Shown here: piece after piece, positions 32,710 through 43,528 of the stretch | Layout of the letters: every line of letters starts with the position of its first letter | How positions within the stretch are numbered: the stretch's first letter is position 1 | Assembly (NCBI GenBank): GCA_933822405.4 | Contig: CAKOGP040001781.1 | Location: forward strand, 264,800-328,799 | Origin: Cylindrotheca closterium | Taxonomy: Eukaryota; Bacillariophyta; Bacillariophyceae; Bacillariales; Bacillariaceae | Length of the DNA stretch: 64,000 nt | Direction of reading: 5' to 3' | The notes under the pieces: model-generated | Database searches by the model: none | What the model saw: only the letters and a program-made list of their open reading frames with translations | What the model was told of the DNA's origin: nothing | Translations under genes and position numbers: made by a program

Positions 32710-34466
32710 AGCAGTCTTCAGATTATTATCCTTAGTTCTCATACAAAAGATACTGAAGTCTGCAAGAATCATCACACACTACAGTATGTACTGTACTCGA
32801 TTCTCGGACAGGTAGTACGATGGCCCATCAAGCTTTGCTAGTGCGGTGTCTCCCCTTTGCGATACGAGAATTTCCGTTGAGCTTTGGATCAATCTTATCG
32901 GCTGAAACAAGACAGGAGGACAAAAGCGTTCATCTGAAGCTGAGAGCAGTGTCATTTCAGCCATTGATTCTTCAGTGATAGTCTTTCTGAAGGATGGTCT
33001 TCAGCCCGTAGATGGCGTAACGTTTGAGATGTGAACAGCTCATTTTTCTTCCTCGAGAAAATGAGGAGTCAGTACACCCTTGGGGGCCTTGCAGTCATTG
33101 GTCGAAAGAAACTTGATGTACAATTGGTTGTCGGTACAAACTTGCCAACAAGTTCTACAGGACGCGGGATAAGATGTGAGTGACTGGGAAGTTTGGTAAT
33201 GACAGTATCCTTGCGTGATGTCCGACCTACCGTTCCGTGAATGAGTGAATCATTGCCATGGCAGTATCTGGAAACCCAGTAAATCCCAACAATCCACATA
33301 CTTCGATTTGGTTTATACCGGTTGATATTTCCACCAGTGTTCACATCAGGTCTTGATGTGATGTAGACGTGATCAATTCATATGGCATATTCTACAGACG
33401 ATTGAAGCGAAAGCGACAGTGTAGAACAGTTTTACCTGCCATAGGGCGAGGCAGCACACAATACTGACGATCAGTCGTTTATTAAAAGATGTGTGCATCA
33501 GCACTTTGGTCAATTCCTGGTGGGGCAATATCCAAAACTTTTCCTGATGCGCTTTTGATCTGCCTTCAGTTGTATCGCGACCGGGGTGTCTCGGATTAAG
33601 ATCTGAGTGGAGCTTTAGGTGAACGGATCCAAAGAAACCACTAGTGAATAAGAGTTGCACTCATGGTTGATTTTGTGCTATCGCCTGATCACTGGCTGAG
33701 CCTTCGTTGCTTTGCAAAGTCGACAAGCCCTGGCATCGACTCATCTCGGCTCTTCTCCTTAGACACTTTCATGTTTATCAGTCATTGCGGTCAGTCAATG
33801 AGGATTTGTTCCATGATATCTTTTCTTTGTACATAGAGTCTCCATAGAGATCTTGCAAACCCAATTTGAAAGAGCATTATCAGGAGGAGGTGTGAAGCAT
33901 TGGATATCATTAGCAAGCAAGTCACTTCCGAAGACGGACATTTTGCTGTTTTGTTTTGGGCAGTAGGTGAACCCCAACAATACAGGCGGTACCGTAGTAG
34001 CAATACCGATACCCCCACGAATGTGTCGCCACGAGAGAACATCATACTAGCGTAATCTAACGACTATCATCACAATCACTACAGTAATCATGTGCGCATC
34101 GACCGTAATTATGTTACGAATATATAGTCTGTGCTTCATATATCTCAGCTCCAGCTTTCCTGCCATTCTGTTGTGAAGTAATAACTGGTAGCATGTGAAG
34201 CAACGGTATCGCAGTTGTTACTGCTATTACTGTATGGTATCGTAGTAAAAAACGTCACCTGCTTCAGTGCTGTACAGCGCCCAGGTATATTACTAGTAGA
34301 TATGTGCGGTAGGCCACGCGCAAAACCCGCATCGCAAGCAAACACATGTCTTTGTATAATGTTCCATCCATTTTCACACTGTAGATAAGTAGCAGCAAAG
34401 AGAAGCACAAGGCTGTCTCAACGACGAATCAAGCCAATCACGTCTGTATATTCAGCTTCCAGGCAT
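32710..34466. other. Spacer between A5 and A6
   Basis: Noncoding and similar in blocks to the neighbouring spacers, including a GATAAGTAGCAGCAAA block at about 34383 shared with 30733 (upstream of A5). No gene recognised. Confidence 0.45.
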
Positions 34467-35609
34467 ATGGACCATACTTGCAATTTGACACATTTGTGTT
34501 CCGTCTTCATCGCCGAAAGAAAAGAGGGAAACTTCGGCAACATGACCAAGGAAAGCAAACCCCTTGCTAGTCAGTCTCCCAGCACCGTGGAGTCCAAATA
34601 TCCTCCTGCTGAAACTATGGCAGCTGGAATCCTATCACAAAGCGGTCCCATCCTTCCCTCTAATGACGCAAGAGACAACGGAACTCCAACACACGCCACA
34701 TCAAACCGTAAGGACAGCCTTAGGTCGAGCAACAATGCAGCTCCAACTCCAACTAAAGTTACAACCAGCAATCTAGAAAACCTGACTTCAAGTAGCGACA
34801 CAAATGGCGTTGAAAACCACACCACAGACACATCCAAACCCACTGCGATTACAGTATCAGGTAGTCCTAGGGATATCATCTGTGGACGTGGTCTGCACAT
34901 CATGAATCACCATGGAAACCACAATCTTCACCTCATCGTCGACAGGTATCGTCAAACCTATCTGACATCTACTCGCAGAGACAAGGCTGCAATCACTCAA
35001 CATATCGTCAAGCAGCTGAAAAGCACCGGGGCAAGGTTTCTTCGACGGTTCAATGACGACAGCGACGACAAATGGTTGGAAGTCGATGACAAGACCGCGT
35101 ATAAGAAGGTCAGCCACGCGTTGCGTCTGAGAAAGAGCAATCATGGACAGAACTTTTTGGAGTCTCTTCCTGGACAGCAGGCAGGTAGCCAACAGTCTGT
35201 ACCGTTGCATTCGACTTCTCGAAGAGAGACAATAAGTACCTCACAAAATATCGCTGGCATTCCAATTGGTACAAAGGGTACAATGAGTCATCCGTCATCG
35301 AGATTGCCTTCTTCGCCCTCACTTGCTACACAGTTGCCTTTTTCATCACCTACATATCAACTTCAGGTGGCAACCCAATCCGCAATACCGCCCGTTGTTG
35401 GAACACATATCCAGCCAAGAATGTTACATCCGTCTGCCACCATGAATGGATATGACAATGTAGCGATGGATCCTCAATTGTTTGCGAACGCCTTTGCAAC
35501 CACACTTGTCATAATGACACAGTTGCAACAGCAGCAACGCTTACTTTCTTACGGTTGTTCGATTGATGATCAGAGGTCAAGGAGAAATTCTGATGATGAA
35601 GGAACATGA
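34467..35609 (+). CDS. DUF6824 protein, type A, copy A6
   Basis: 380 residues from the first ATG (MDHTCNLTHLCSVF). An alternative start at 34542 (MTKESKP) matches the A3 and A5 starts and would give 355 residues; the leader hairpin GCCGAA/TTCGGC (34512-34538) sits just before it. The longest Ser/Thr-rich N-terminus of the array, with a repeated T-P-T-K-VTTSN / SSSDTNGV region, precedes DUF6824 (about 135-223). The domain is almost the same as in A7. The C-terminal block is AMDPQLFANAFATTLVIMTQ, where R of DPRLF is replaced by Q. Confidence 0.86.
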   Translation: MDHTCNLTHLCSVFIAERKEGNFGNMTKESKPLASQSPSTVESKYPPAETMAAGILSQSGPILPSNDARDNGTPTHATSNRKDSLRSSNNAAPTPTKVTTSNLENLTSSSDTNGVENHTTDTSKPTAITVSGSPRDIICGRGLHIMNHHGNHNLHLIVDRYRQTYLTSTRRDKAAITQHIVKQLKSTGARFLRRFNDDSDDKWLEVDDKTAYKKVSHALRLRKSNHGQNFLESLPGQQAGSQQSVPLHSTSRRETISTSQNIAGIPIGTKGTMSHPSSRLPSSPSLATQLPFSSPTYQLQVATQSAIPPVVGTHIQPRMLHPSATMNGYDNVAMDPQLFANAFATTLVIMTQLQQQQRLLSYGCSIDDQRSRRNSDDEGT

Positions 35610-36214
35610 AATCGATGAGTTGATTCATTCATTCTATTCGGCTGGGTTTTCATCGCATCTTAATAAAAAGATGGATAGATTCTGACGCCTCGACCCTTGC
35701 TTGGATCCGAATAAGAGTCGTCATTATCATGTGATATGCATCAAGTACTATTTGTTAGCCTTGAGCTATTATGTCCTGAACATCTGTCGCTCTTGAGATA
35801 ATTGGAATGAAGTGGGAATAGTACCGCAACTGCATGAGTTGCCGGATTGGATACCCAACACTTTTGCAGTTGCTTCTGAATAGGACTTGACCCTTGATAC
35901 AAAAGTGGGAATGCAATGTTGACAGGTTTCAACCCCTTGGTGTGAATTGGTCTACCCGAGCCAGAAACAATAGACTGTCCATCAGCAATATGAGTTTCTC
36001 CCTATGACCTATTGTCCTCTTACCATTCGTATTCGATCTGATGATGGTTGCTGGTGGCATAGGGACCTCTGCTGACTACAACATACAATAATGATGTGTT
36101 TGTGGATTTCACAGACATCAAGAAAAATGTGTGCAGTAGAAGGGGCGTTCTACTCCAATTCTGCAGTAGAAACCCACATGGATCTACTGCAATATGTAAA
36201 ATTGAGGCAAAGCA

Positions 36215-36374
36215 AATTGTGAGAAGTTGTTTATGGCCACCTCATCGCACTTTTATGCCAGTGATTAATTATTGGGCGTAGTTTTTGTCAGCTGTCAACG
36301 TCATTTTGTTCAGGCGTACGTCATAATTTCAATTTAGACTTCCAGATGCTAAAAACATCTTGCGATCGAAGTCG
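36215..36374 (+). promoter_or_regulatory. Conserved noncoding element, copy 6
   Basis: 606 bp after the A6 stop. Blocks GGCCACCTCATCGCACTTTT, TTAATTATTGGGCGTAG, TTTTTGTCAGCTG, TACGTCATAATTTCAA. Confidence 0.6.
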
Positions 36375-38129
36375 AAGCAGTCTTCAGAATGTCATCTTCT
36401 GTCCTCATTCATACCGGTACAAAGATAGTCTGCACAAATCATCATCTACTACAGAATGTACACTATGCTCGATTTCTGGATAGGGGTTTGATGACACATC
36501 ACACGTTTGATAGAGCGATTTCTTGCCTTTGCGATGAGAGAATGAATGGTTCAGCTTTCGATGGATCATATCGGCCAGAATAGAACATGATTGTTTGAAG
36601 TTTCATTTAGGAGAACATCCTTTATCTGAGGCCTGCAGCTTCAGTGCCATCACCGAAAGTGGATCTTTAGTCGTAGTTTGCTAGCCTTGAGGAATGATGG
36701 ACTTCAGACAGTTCATGACATCATCGCTGAGATGAAAACAAATCATTGTCTGCTTCGAGAGCACGAGGACTCGGTACCCCATTGGGAGCCTTTCAGTCAT
36801 TGCCCGAAACAAACTGGATGTACAGTTGGTTGTCGGTTCAAATTTGCCAACATTTTCGACGTAACGGGGGAAAAGATGCGAGTGACTGAGAAGTTTGACG
36901 CCAGAAGTCCAACACAATGTCCGGCCTACCGTTCCAGGAATGAACGAATTACTGGCATGCCATGTTCTGGGAAACCCATTAAATCCCAAAAATGTATATT
37001 TCATTTTGGTCTACCCATGGTTGTTTGAGTTAGCATGTATCGGATTCTGAAGTATTATGGGTGCGACCAATTCGCAATGTATGGTGTTCAGACTACTATA
37101 CAGAAGTAAAAGTGACTGTGAAGAAGAATACCGGCAATCAATCCTTTAAGATGTGTGTACAAGCACTTTGGTCCATTTTCCGCGGGACAATAACAATGGA
37201 TGCGCCTCTCGGATTCGCGGTTATGGGGCTGTACAGAACAGAAGCATCCCGGATTGAAGCTTCAGATACCACTTGCTGATGAGAGTTGCACTCATGGTTG
37301 GTCTGTGTCCTCGCCGATCCCTGGCTGATCCTGGTTGCTTTGTTCAGTTCACAAGTTCGGTCATCAACTCATCTCTGGATACCTTCATACTGACCAGTCG
37401 CTGATCAGTCGCTGATCAGTCAATTAGGATGTGCTCCACGGTATCTTTTCTCTTGCTCATCCATTCGCATCTTCTCCAGTATGCGGAGGAGAAAGAGTAG
37501 AAACCTTCATTCCAAGCAATAAATGGGGCCCAACTCGAAACGTATCCTCAGGAGGATTTGAGTCAGTCAATGCTTGCTTGACATCTATTGGAAACCGGTT
37601 CCACCAATGAAAGCCAGCCCTACCGTAGTTGTGATACAGATACACCCAATAAGCACGCGACGATGAGAAACGCATAGTGACGTCAACGACTATCACTGCA
37701 ATCACATGGTATAGTGATCATGAGGACAACAATCGGAATTCTGTGACAAGTTGTTCGAGCTTCATATATTGGTATCTATACTTTGCCAGCAGCATTATCA
37801 TCCTGTTGCGAAGTATTAACTATTGGTATCAGTCGCATGTGAAGCAAAGACAACGCAGTTGTTACTGCTCCCGTTGTATGGAATCGTAGAAAACGTCACC
37901 ATACTGTATACTGTAGCTTCAATAGCAGCGCCCATATTCCGCAGGTGCTGCAGTAGGTAGGTGATGGTAGGCAAATGCACACGCGCAATCGCGAGCAAAT
38001 ACCACGCGTGATGCTACATCGCTTTTCTTTGTTTGTTTCTTCCATTTCCACAGATAACTAGCGGCAAAACAAACAGAACCTGTATAAACAACGACTCACA
38101 CCAAGCACTTCTGTAGTCAGCTTCCATAC
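36375..38129. other. Spacer between A6 and A7
   Basis: Noncoding. Contains a short direct repeat of GCTGATCAGTC (37401-37425). Short open frames such as 36678-37028 plus and 36681-37004 minus are not conserved in the sister spacers. Confidence 0.45.
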
Positions 38130-39257
38130 ATGGATCACACTTGCAATTTGTCACAATTGCGTTCCGTCTTCGCCGAAAGAAAAGAAGGAAACTTCGGCAA
38201 CATGACCAAGGAAAGCAAACCCCTTTCTAGTCAGTCTCCCAGAACTGTGGAAGTCAAATATCCTCCTGCTGAAACTATGACAGCTGCAATTTCATCCCAA
38301 AGCGGCCCCATCCTTCCACCTGAAAAAGCAGGAGACAATGCGACTCCAAAACAAGCCAAATCTTACACTGAAGACAACCTCAGTTTAAGCGACAATGCAG
38401 CTTCAACTCCAACAAAAGTTACAACCATCAATCGAAAAAACCAAAGTTCAAGCAGTGACACAAATGGCATTAAAACCAGTGACAAAATTGCATCAAAACC
38501 CACTGTGGTTACAGTATCAGGTAGTCCTAGGGATATCATCTGTGGACGTGGTTTGCACATAATGAATCACCACGGAAACCACAATCTTCACCTCGCCGTC
38601 GACAGGTATCGTCAAACCTATCTAACAGCGACTCGCAGAGATAAGGCTGCAATCACTCAACATATCGTCAAGCAACTGAAAAGCACCGGGGCAAGGTTTC
38701 TTCGACGGTTCAATGACGACAGCGACGACAAATGGGTGGAAGTCGATGACAAGACCGCGTATAAGAAGGTCAGCCATGCCTTGCGTCTGAGAAAGAGCAA
38801 TCATGGACAGAACTGCTTGCAGTCTCTTCCTGGACAGCAGGCAGGTAGTCAGCATTCGAGTTCTCGAAGAGAGACAACAAGTACCTCACAAAATATCGCA
38901 GGCATGCCAATTGGTCCACAGAATGCAATTAGTCATCCGTCATCGAGATTACCTTCTTCCTCCTCAGTTGCTGCACAGTTGCCTTTTCCATCACCTTCAT
39001 ATCAACTTCAGGTGGCAACCCAATCAGCATTGCCGCCAGTTGCTAGAACACATACCCAGCCAGTATTACATCCGTCTTTCATCAGTGGATATGGCAATGC
39101 CGTGATTGATCCTCGATTATTCGCGGGCGCCTTTGCAACCACACTTGCTACAATGACACAGCTGCAACAACAGCAGCAGCATCAACGCTCACTTTTCAAC
39201 GGTAGCTCGATTGATGGTTCGAGATCGAAGAGAAATTCTGATGAAGAAGGAAAATGA
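38130..39257 (+). CDS. DUF6824 protein, type A, copy A7
   Basis: 375 residues from the first ATG (MDHTCNLSQLRSVFAERK), or 351 from 38202 (MTKESKP). A leader hairpin (38172-38198) precedes the second ATG, as in A6. DUF6824 spans about 134-222. Compared with A6 the extension has lost one codon (VFAERK against VFIAERK) yet kept the frame. The C-terminus has a long Gln run (QLQQQQQHQR) after VIDPRLFAGAFATTLATMTQ and ends SDEEGK. Confidence 0.86.
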   Translation: MDHTCNLSQLRSVFAERKEGNFGNMTKESKPLSSQSPRTVEVKYPPAETMTAAISSQSGPILPPEKAGDNATPKQAKSYTEDNLSLSDNAASTPTKVTTINRKNQSSSSDTNGIKTSDKIASKPTVVTVSGSPRDIICGRGLHIMNHHGNHNLHLAVDRYRQTYLTATRRDKAAITQHIVKQLKSTGARFLRRFNDDSDDKWVEVDDKTAYKKVSHALRLRKSNHGQNCLQSLPGQQAGSQHSSSRRETTSTSQNIAGMPIGPQNAISHPSSRLPSSSSVAAQLPFPSPSYQLQVATQSALPPVARTHTQPVLHPSFISGYGNAVIDPRLFAGAFATTLATMTQLQQQQQHQRSLFNGSSIDGSRSKRNSDEEGK

Positions 39258-39871
39258 ATTATCGGAGTGCATCCACTTCATTCATTTGATCTGACTTGGT
39301 TGTCGTTTCAGGATGGGTAGATCCGCCGTATTAGCGCAATTTTTAGCAGGATAAGAATCAAGAGCTATTTGATCGTATTGAGCTATTATGCCCCACGAAA
39401 CATATTGTATCGCTGTCTTGAGAAAATGGGAATCAAGCTATGATAATCACAGTTCTGAGAGGAGCGTGAGAACGAAGCCCCGACTGCATGAATGGATGAT
39501 CCGGCTGGCTTCACAGATTCTCAGTTGCTCTGAGTCAAACTTGTGACAGTTGGTACGGCGGAAGTGAAAATGCGATGGTGACAGTTTTCAACTCATGCTA
39601 GTGCGATTGATGTTTCCAAGCAAGAACCACAGACTATCCATCATCTATGGCAGTCTCCTTCTGTCATATTTCTTATCAATAGTGATCGATCTGGCTGATG
39701 GTGCCTGATGGCATAGGAACCTGAAGACTAAATAAAATACATCAACTGTCAGTAATGGTACAGGTATGTTGATCGAAGTCCCACAAAATCTGATGGGAAA
39801 TCAGTCAGTATCAAAATTTAGGTACAGTAAAAACCCACATAGCTCTCCTACTACCATAAAAAGCATGAGCA

Positions 39872-40056
39872 AATTGTGAGAAGTGTTTGTGGCCAGCTCA
39901 TCGCACTTTTGTGCACTGTCTATTTTATATATACCGGTACATAATTAATGAACAGACTGTTTTTGTCAGCTGTCTACGATCCGATTGCGTTGAGGCGAGT
40001 ACGTCAGTTTTAAAAAAACCTGACAAACCTCCGCAGATTTCCAAAACATCTGGTGC
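39872..40056 (+). promoter_or_regulatory. Conserved noncoding element, copy 7
   Basis: 615 bp after the A7 stop and the most diverged copy. GGCCAGCTCATCGCACTTTT, ATAATTAATGAACAGACTG, TTTTTGTCAGCTG and TACGTCA are retained, with an ATATATACCGGTAC insertion in the middle. No copy recognised after A8. Confidence 0.55.
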
Positions 40057-41542
40057 ATACTGTAAAGTTCACACAATCTTCAGATTTCCTCCGTTTCTTT
40101 GGATCATCATCCGCCACTCCATTTCTGGGCAGGGTGCATGGCATACCACGTTTTGAAAGATTGCAATAGTGGCATTTTGCCTTTGCGATGAGATATTCGT
40201 CATGGGTAGTTCAGCATTTGATGTGTTACTATGCTTGTGCGATTGCTGGGGAGCACAGTGTTGAACGTGCGGAGCACAAAGGCTGGATATTTAGAGGACA
40301 CAGACACCCATAACTGACCAACATACCAGTAGTTCTAGTTCTGCTGGGTCCTGCTTTTGCGGTGGCCACAAAAAGAGCCGGGAATGTTTGACGTGCAGAG
40401 CAAGAAGAAGCCTGGAGATTTCAAAGAGGACATTCACATCAGGCGGCAGTCTCACGACCAGTTCAATACATCAGTGATTATCTTTATACAGAGTGGCTGC
40501 CATGCTGAAAATGTGACCCATTTGATGGGTGCAGCTTAAAAGAGCTGACTATACTTTGGTGCGCCTTGGTCCCAAAACAATCTCTGAGTAAAAACAAAAC
40601 TGATGTTTTACTGGCAATTCAACATTGTGCAAATTGAACGCAGCCAGTATAAGGAAACTTCTATGATTTCACCAGCAATGGATGCATGACACCTTTTCTG
40701 ACGGAATTTGATTTCAAATGGCTGAAAACGGTAGGATGTTCAAATGATACAGCAATGAATCATCCTTTTCGTGTATCAGTTTTCGACATTGTATCGTCGA
40801 TTTGCGGGGCCATCTCCTTTTGATGAAAGCTTGCGAAACGCCGCTAGCCTGCGGATGGCTGAGGTTTTATGAATGGGCCGCTACTGATGCACCCTCATTT
40901 AGCAACCATTCGGCAAAATGGAGTCATTCATGACACCTCTGAGAATCTAGGAACATTCTACCAATGAAAACAGCAGCCACAGATATTGCCCCTGAATGCC
41001 GAAAAATCCAGAAATCACTCACTACTCTTGAGGTTCCTGCGAGACAATGTATACATCGGTCTCTTGTATTTCAGCAGTCGAAGAGGAATGTCAGAAGACT
41101 TCTACATGCCCTTCTCTTCGAAATGCGGATGGCAGCAGCGAGGTTCACTGTGTGACAATTGGGAATATCTGCACTCTGTGAATTACCGGTATGGATATGA
41201 ACGAGCCAACAAACCATCGCCATCTAATCCAGTCTGGTCATCTGATGCATTTGGATGGACCAAGTCTTGGTTGGTCATCAGCATCATGGCAACAGTTCGT
41301 TCTTTCTATGTCAATGATGACGTCATGCTAACTTGTGACCGTAGGTATTTAGTCGAACGTGTGGTGCCGCAAGCAAGCACAGCCCCAATGCACCTCGCAG
41401 GCGAAGGACTGACAACGATGTATTGTTGTTGTCAATGTGACGGCGACATACACATTACGTCCTTTGATTGAAGCCACGACCGAAGCTTACAGGAGAGGAT
41501 TCAAAGGAACCGCTTTATCAGCTTCCACATACTGTACCCTCT
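40057..41542. other. Spacer between A7 and A8
   Basis: More diverged than the other A-only spacers. No gene recognised; short frames around 40986-41471 lack any known domain. Confidence 0.4.
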
Positions 41543-42592
41543 ATGGACCATACTTGCAATTTATCACAATCCCGTTCCGTCTTCGTCGAAAGAAAAGAGG
41601 AAAACTCCAACTCTACAAGCAAGGAAAGCAAACCCATTCCCACTCATCAGTTTCCCGGCGACATGGAGTCCAAATCCCCTCCTACACAAGAGGTGTCCGC
41701 TGAAACCCCATCCCAAAGCAGTTCCATACTTCCGCCTGCTCATGAAGCAGGAGACAATGCAACTCCAGCAGATGTCACGACCATCAAGAAGGAAGACAAA
41801 CAAATATCAAGCGACACAAACGGCGTTGAAAGCAACACCACAAACGCTTCAAAAGACGCTGTGGTTCCAGTATCAGGAAGTCCTAGGGACATTCTATGCG
41901 GACGTGGTCTACACATCATGAATCACCACGGAAACCTCAATCTTCATCTGATCGTTGACCAATATCGCCAAGCCTATCTGTCGTCAACTCGAAGAGAAAA
42001 GGCAGCCATTACTCGAAATATCGTTCAACAGCTTAAGAGCACTGGCGCAAGATTTCTTCGACGGTTCGATGACGAGAGTGATGACAAGTGGGTCGAAGTG
42101 GATGACGATACCGCGTATAAGAAGGTGAGCCATGCCTTGCGTCTGAGAAAGAGCTTGCTTCTGAAAACGAGTGATCATTCTGGGCAGAACTTCTTGCAAC
42201 CTCTTCCTGGACAGCAGGCGAAGTCAAGTACCTCGCAACATTTCGCTGCCATGCCAATCGGTCCACAGAATACAATAAGTCATCTGTCATCGAGCTTGCC
42301 TGCTTCGACTGCACTTGCTATGCACCAGTTGCCTTTTGCTTCACCAGCATATCAACGCCTTCAGTTCGCAACCCGACCAGCTTTACCGCTAGGTGTTGGA
42401 ACACGCCATGCTCAGTCATTATTACATACTGCTGCATATGGCAATGCAGGAATTGATCCTCGCTTATACGGGGACTCCTATTCGGTCACACTTGAATCAA
42501 TGGCTCAGTTACAAAATCGCCATCGACCATCGTTCAACGGGAGCTTGATTGAAGGTCAGAGTTCGAAGAAAAGTTCGCATGAAGAAAAATAA
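41543..42592 (+). CDS. DUF6824 protein, type A, copy A8 (most diverged)
   Basis: 349 residues from ATG 41543 (MDHTCNLSQSRSVFVERK). The internal MTKESKP start used elsewhere is here STSKESKP, with no Met, so only the upstream start gives the full leader; this supports the upstream start in A6 and A7. DUF6824 at about 115-204 has PRDILCGRG instead of IICGRG, GNLNLHLIVDQYRQAYL and a five- to six-residue insertion after HALRLRKS (LLLKTSDHS). The C-terminal block is weaker (GIDPRLYGDSYSVTLESMAQ). It closes the array and has no noncoding element behind it. Confidence 0.85.
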   Translation: MDHTCNLSQSRSVFVERKEENSNSTSKESKPIPTHQFPGDMESKSPPTQEVSAETPSQSSSILPPAHEAGDNATPADVTTIKKEDKQISSDTNGVESNTTNASKDAVVPVSGSPRDILCGRGLHIMNHHGNLNLHLIVDQYRQAYLSSTRREKAAITRNIVQQLKSTGARFLRRFDDESDDKWVEVDDDTAYKKVSHALRLRKSLLLKTSDHSGQNFLQPLPGQQAKSSTSQHFAAMPIGPQNTISHLSSSLPASTALAMHQLPFASPAYQRLQFATRPALPLGVGTRHAQSLLHTAAYGNAGIDPRLYGDSYSVTLESMAQLQNRHRPSFNGSLIEGQSSKKSSHEEK

Positions 42593-43260
42593 TGAAATTG
42601 TGCAAGTCTAGAAATCCAGGCCGTGTGCATTGATGCAATCTGGCAGATGAATTCTGAGGTTTGGCTGATTGATTCTCTCTGAAATTTCTGTATTGGTTTC
42701 AGCAGCCCTTGCTATTGAATCCTCGATTATTTGATTTTAAAAGCTACATTTTACAATGCAACGAAGCCAGCATATCAGAAAGATCGGAAAAGTATCAGTT
42801 GGAACATGCACGGAAACAGTAACGACTGGCATGGAAGCTTTGGTCTCGACCCGACCATCGGGGGTCGACAAGCAATCGATCCTGGCCGATATATTGCCGG
42901 TTACGTCGGCCAAGGACGCATATCAATTTTCCTCTTAGAATAACAATGTATTGAACAAGCAAGCAATGATGTTGACTTTTCATATGGAATTCCTTGTATT
43001 TTGAATACCGTTACCATTAGGTATTGCACCGGTAGGGCGGGGAATGTGTAAAACATGAGAGCCTCTGGTTGTGAAACCGGTTGGGCCGATCGCACGCTAA
43101 CACCATACATACAGGCTGATTCGCTCACTCGGATTGGTCCTACTTTATTCGTACCTATGGTAGGCGCATAATGGGACGGCCGGGAAAATCAATATTTACT
43201 CCCAAGAATTGTATGCTAAATTTCTATTTCCCGGCCGTTCCTCTGTACTTTGTAAAATGT
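42593..43260. other. Boundary region between the DUF6824 array and the receptor cluster
   Basis: No gene seen. Contains an inverted repeat, ACGGCCGGGAAA (43176-43187) and TTTCCCGGCCGT (43227-43238), ending about 25 bp before the truncated receptor copy. Confidence 0.45.
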
Positions 43261-43264
43261 ATAA

Positions 43265-43528
43265 ATGGAAGCGGATTTGTATCTGTTCATGGTGTTCCGA
43301 GCCATCTTTACTCCTTCTATGGGCTTTTGGAGTTTCTTCATCTACGTCAGGCCTCGGTACCTGCAACTACGAGAACGAACAAAAGCATCTAGACTTGAGA
43401 TTCTCGTTCGAGTCATCCAAGACGATGATATTCGATCAATTAGATCTTCTCTCAATAATAGAGGAAGTTCGTATCGTTCCAACAAAGACAGCCGACTTTC
43501 TGAAAGCCGACGTTTTGAGACTCAGTAG
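43265..43528 (+). pseudogene. 7-TM receptor-like gene, C-terminal remnant
   Basis: Encodes MEADLYLFMVFRAIFTPSMG and then the TM7 and tail of the receptors at 44904 and 50766, through IRPRYLQL-like sequence (here VRPRYLQL) and the RS-rich tail, to a matching stop. Everything before TM7 is missing. The 3' flank (43529-43650) also matches the 3' flanks of the intact genes, so this is the 3' end of a copy broken at about 43262. Confidence 0.85.

Larger units (their letters stand above)
7955..42600 (+). repeat. Tandem array of DUF6824 gene units
   Basis: Head-to-tail array of eight type A genes and three type B genes with related spacers. A start codons lie at 8373, 15212, 22201, 27163, 30884, 34467, 38130 and 41543. 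B start codons lie at 11826, 18725 and 25546. The first two A+B units are about 6.8-7.0 kb long; the third is about 5 kb because of a deletion in its B half; later A-only units are about 3.4-3.7 kb. Spacers align between units by eye (matching upstream blocks, 3' blocks and the noncoding element), so whole units were duplicated. The left edge is set where similarity to later units begins. Confidence 0.85.

Noticed and set aside
7955..42600. Transposon origin of the repeated units
   Set aside because: No transposase, reverse transcriptase, long terminal repeat or terminal inverted repeat seen; each unit carries a full-length or recently broken host-type gene.
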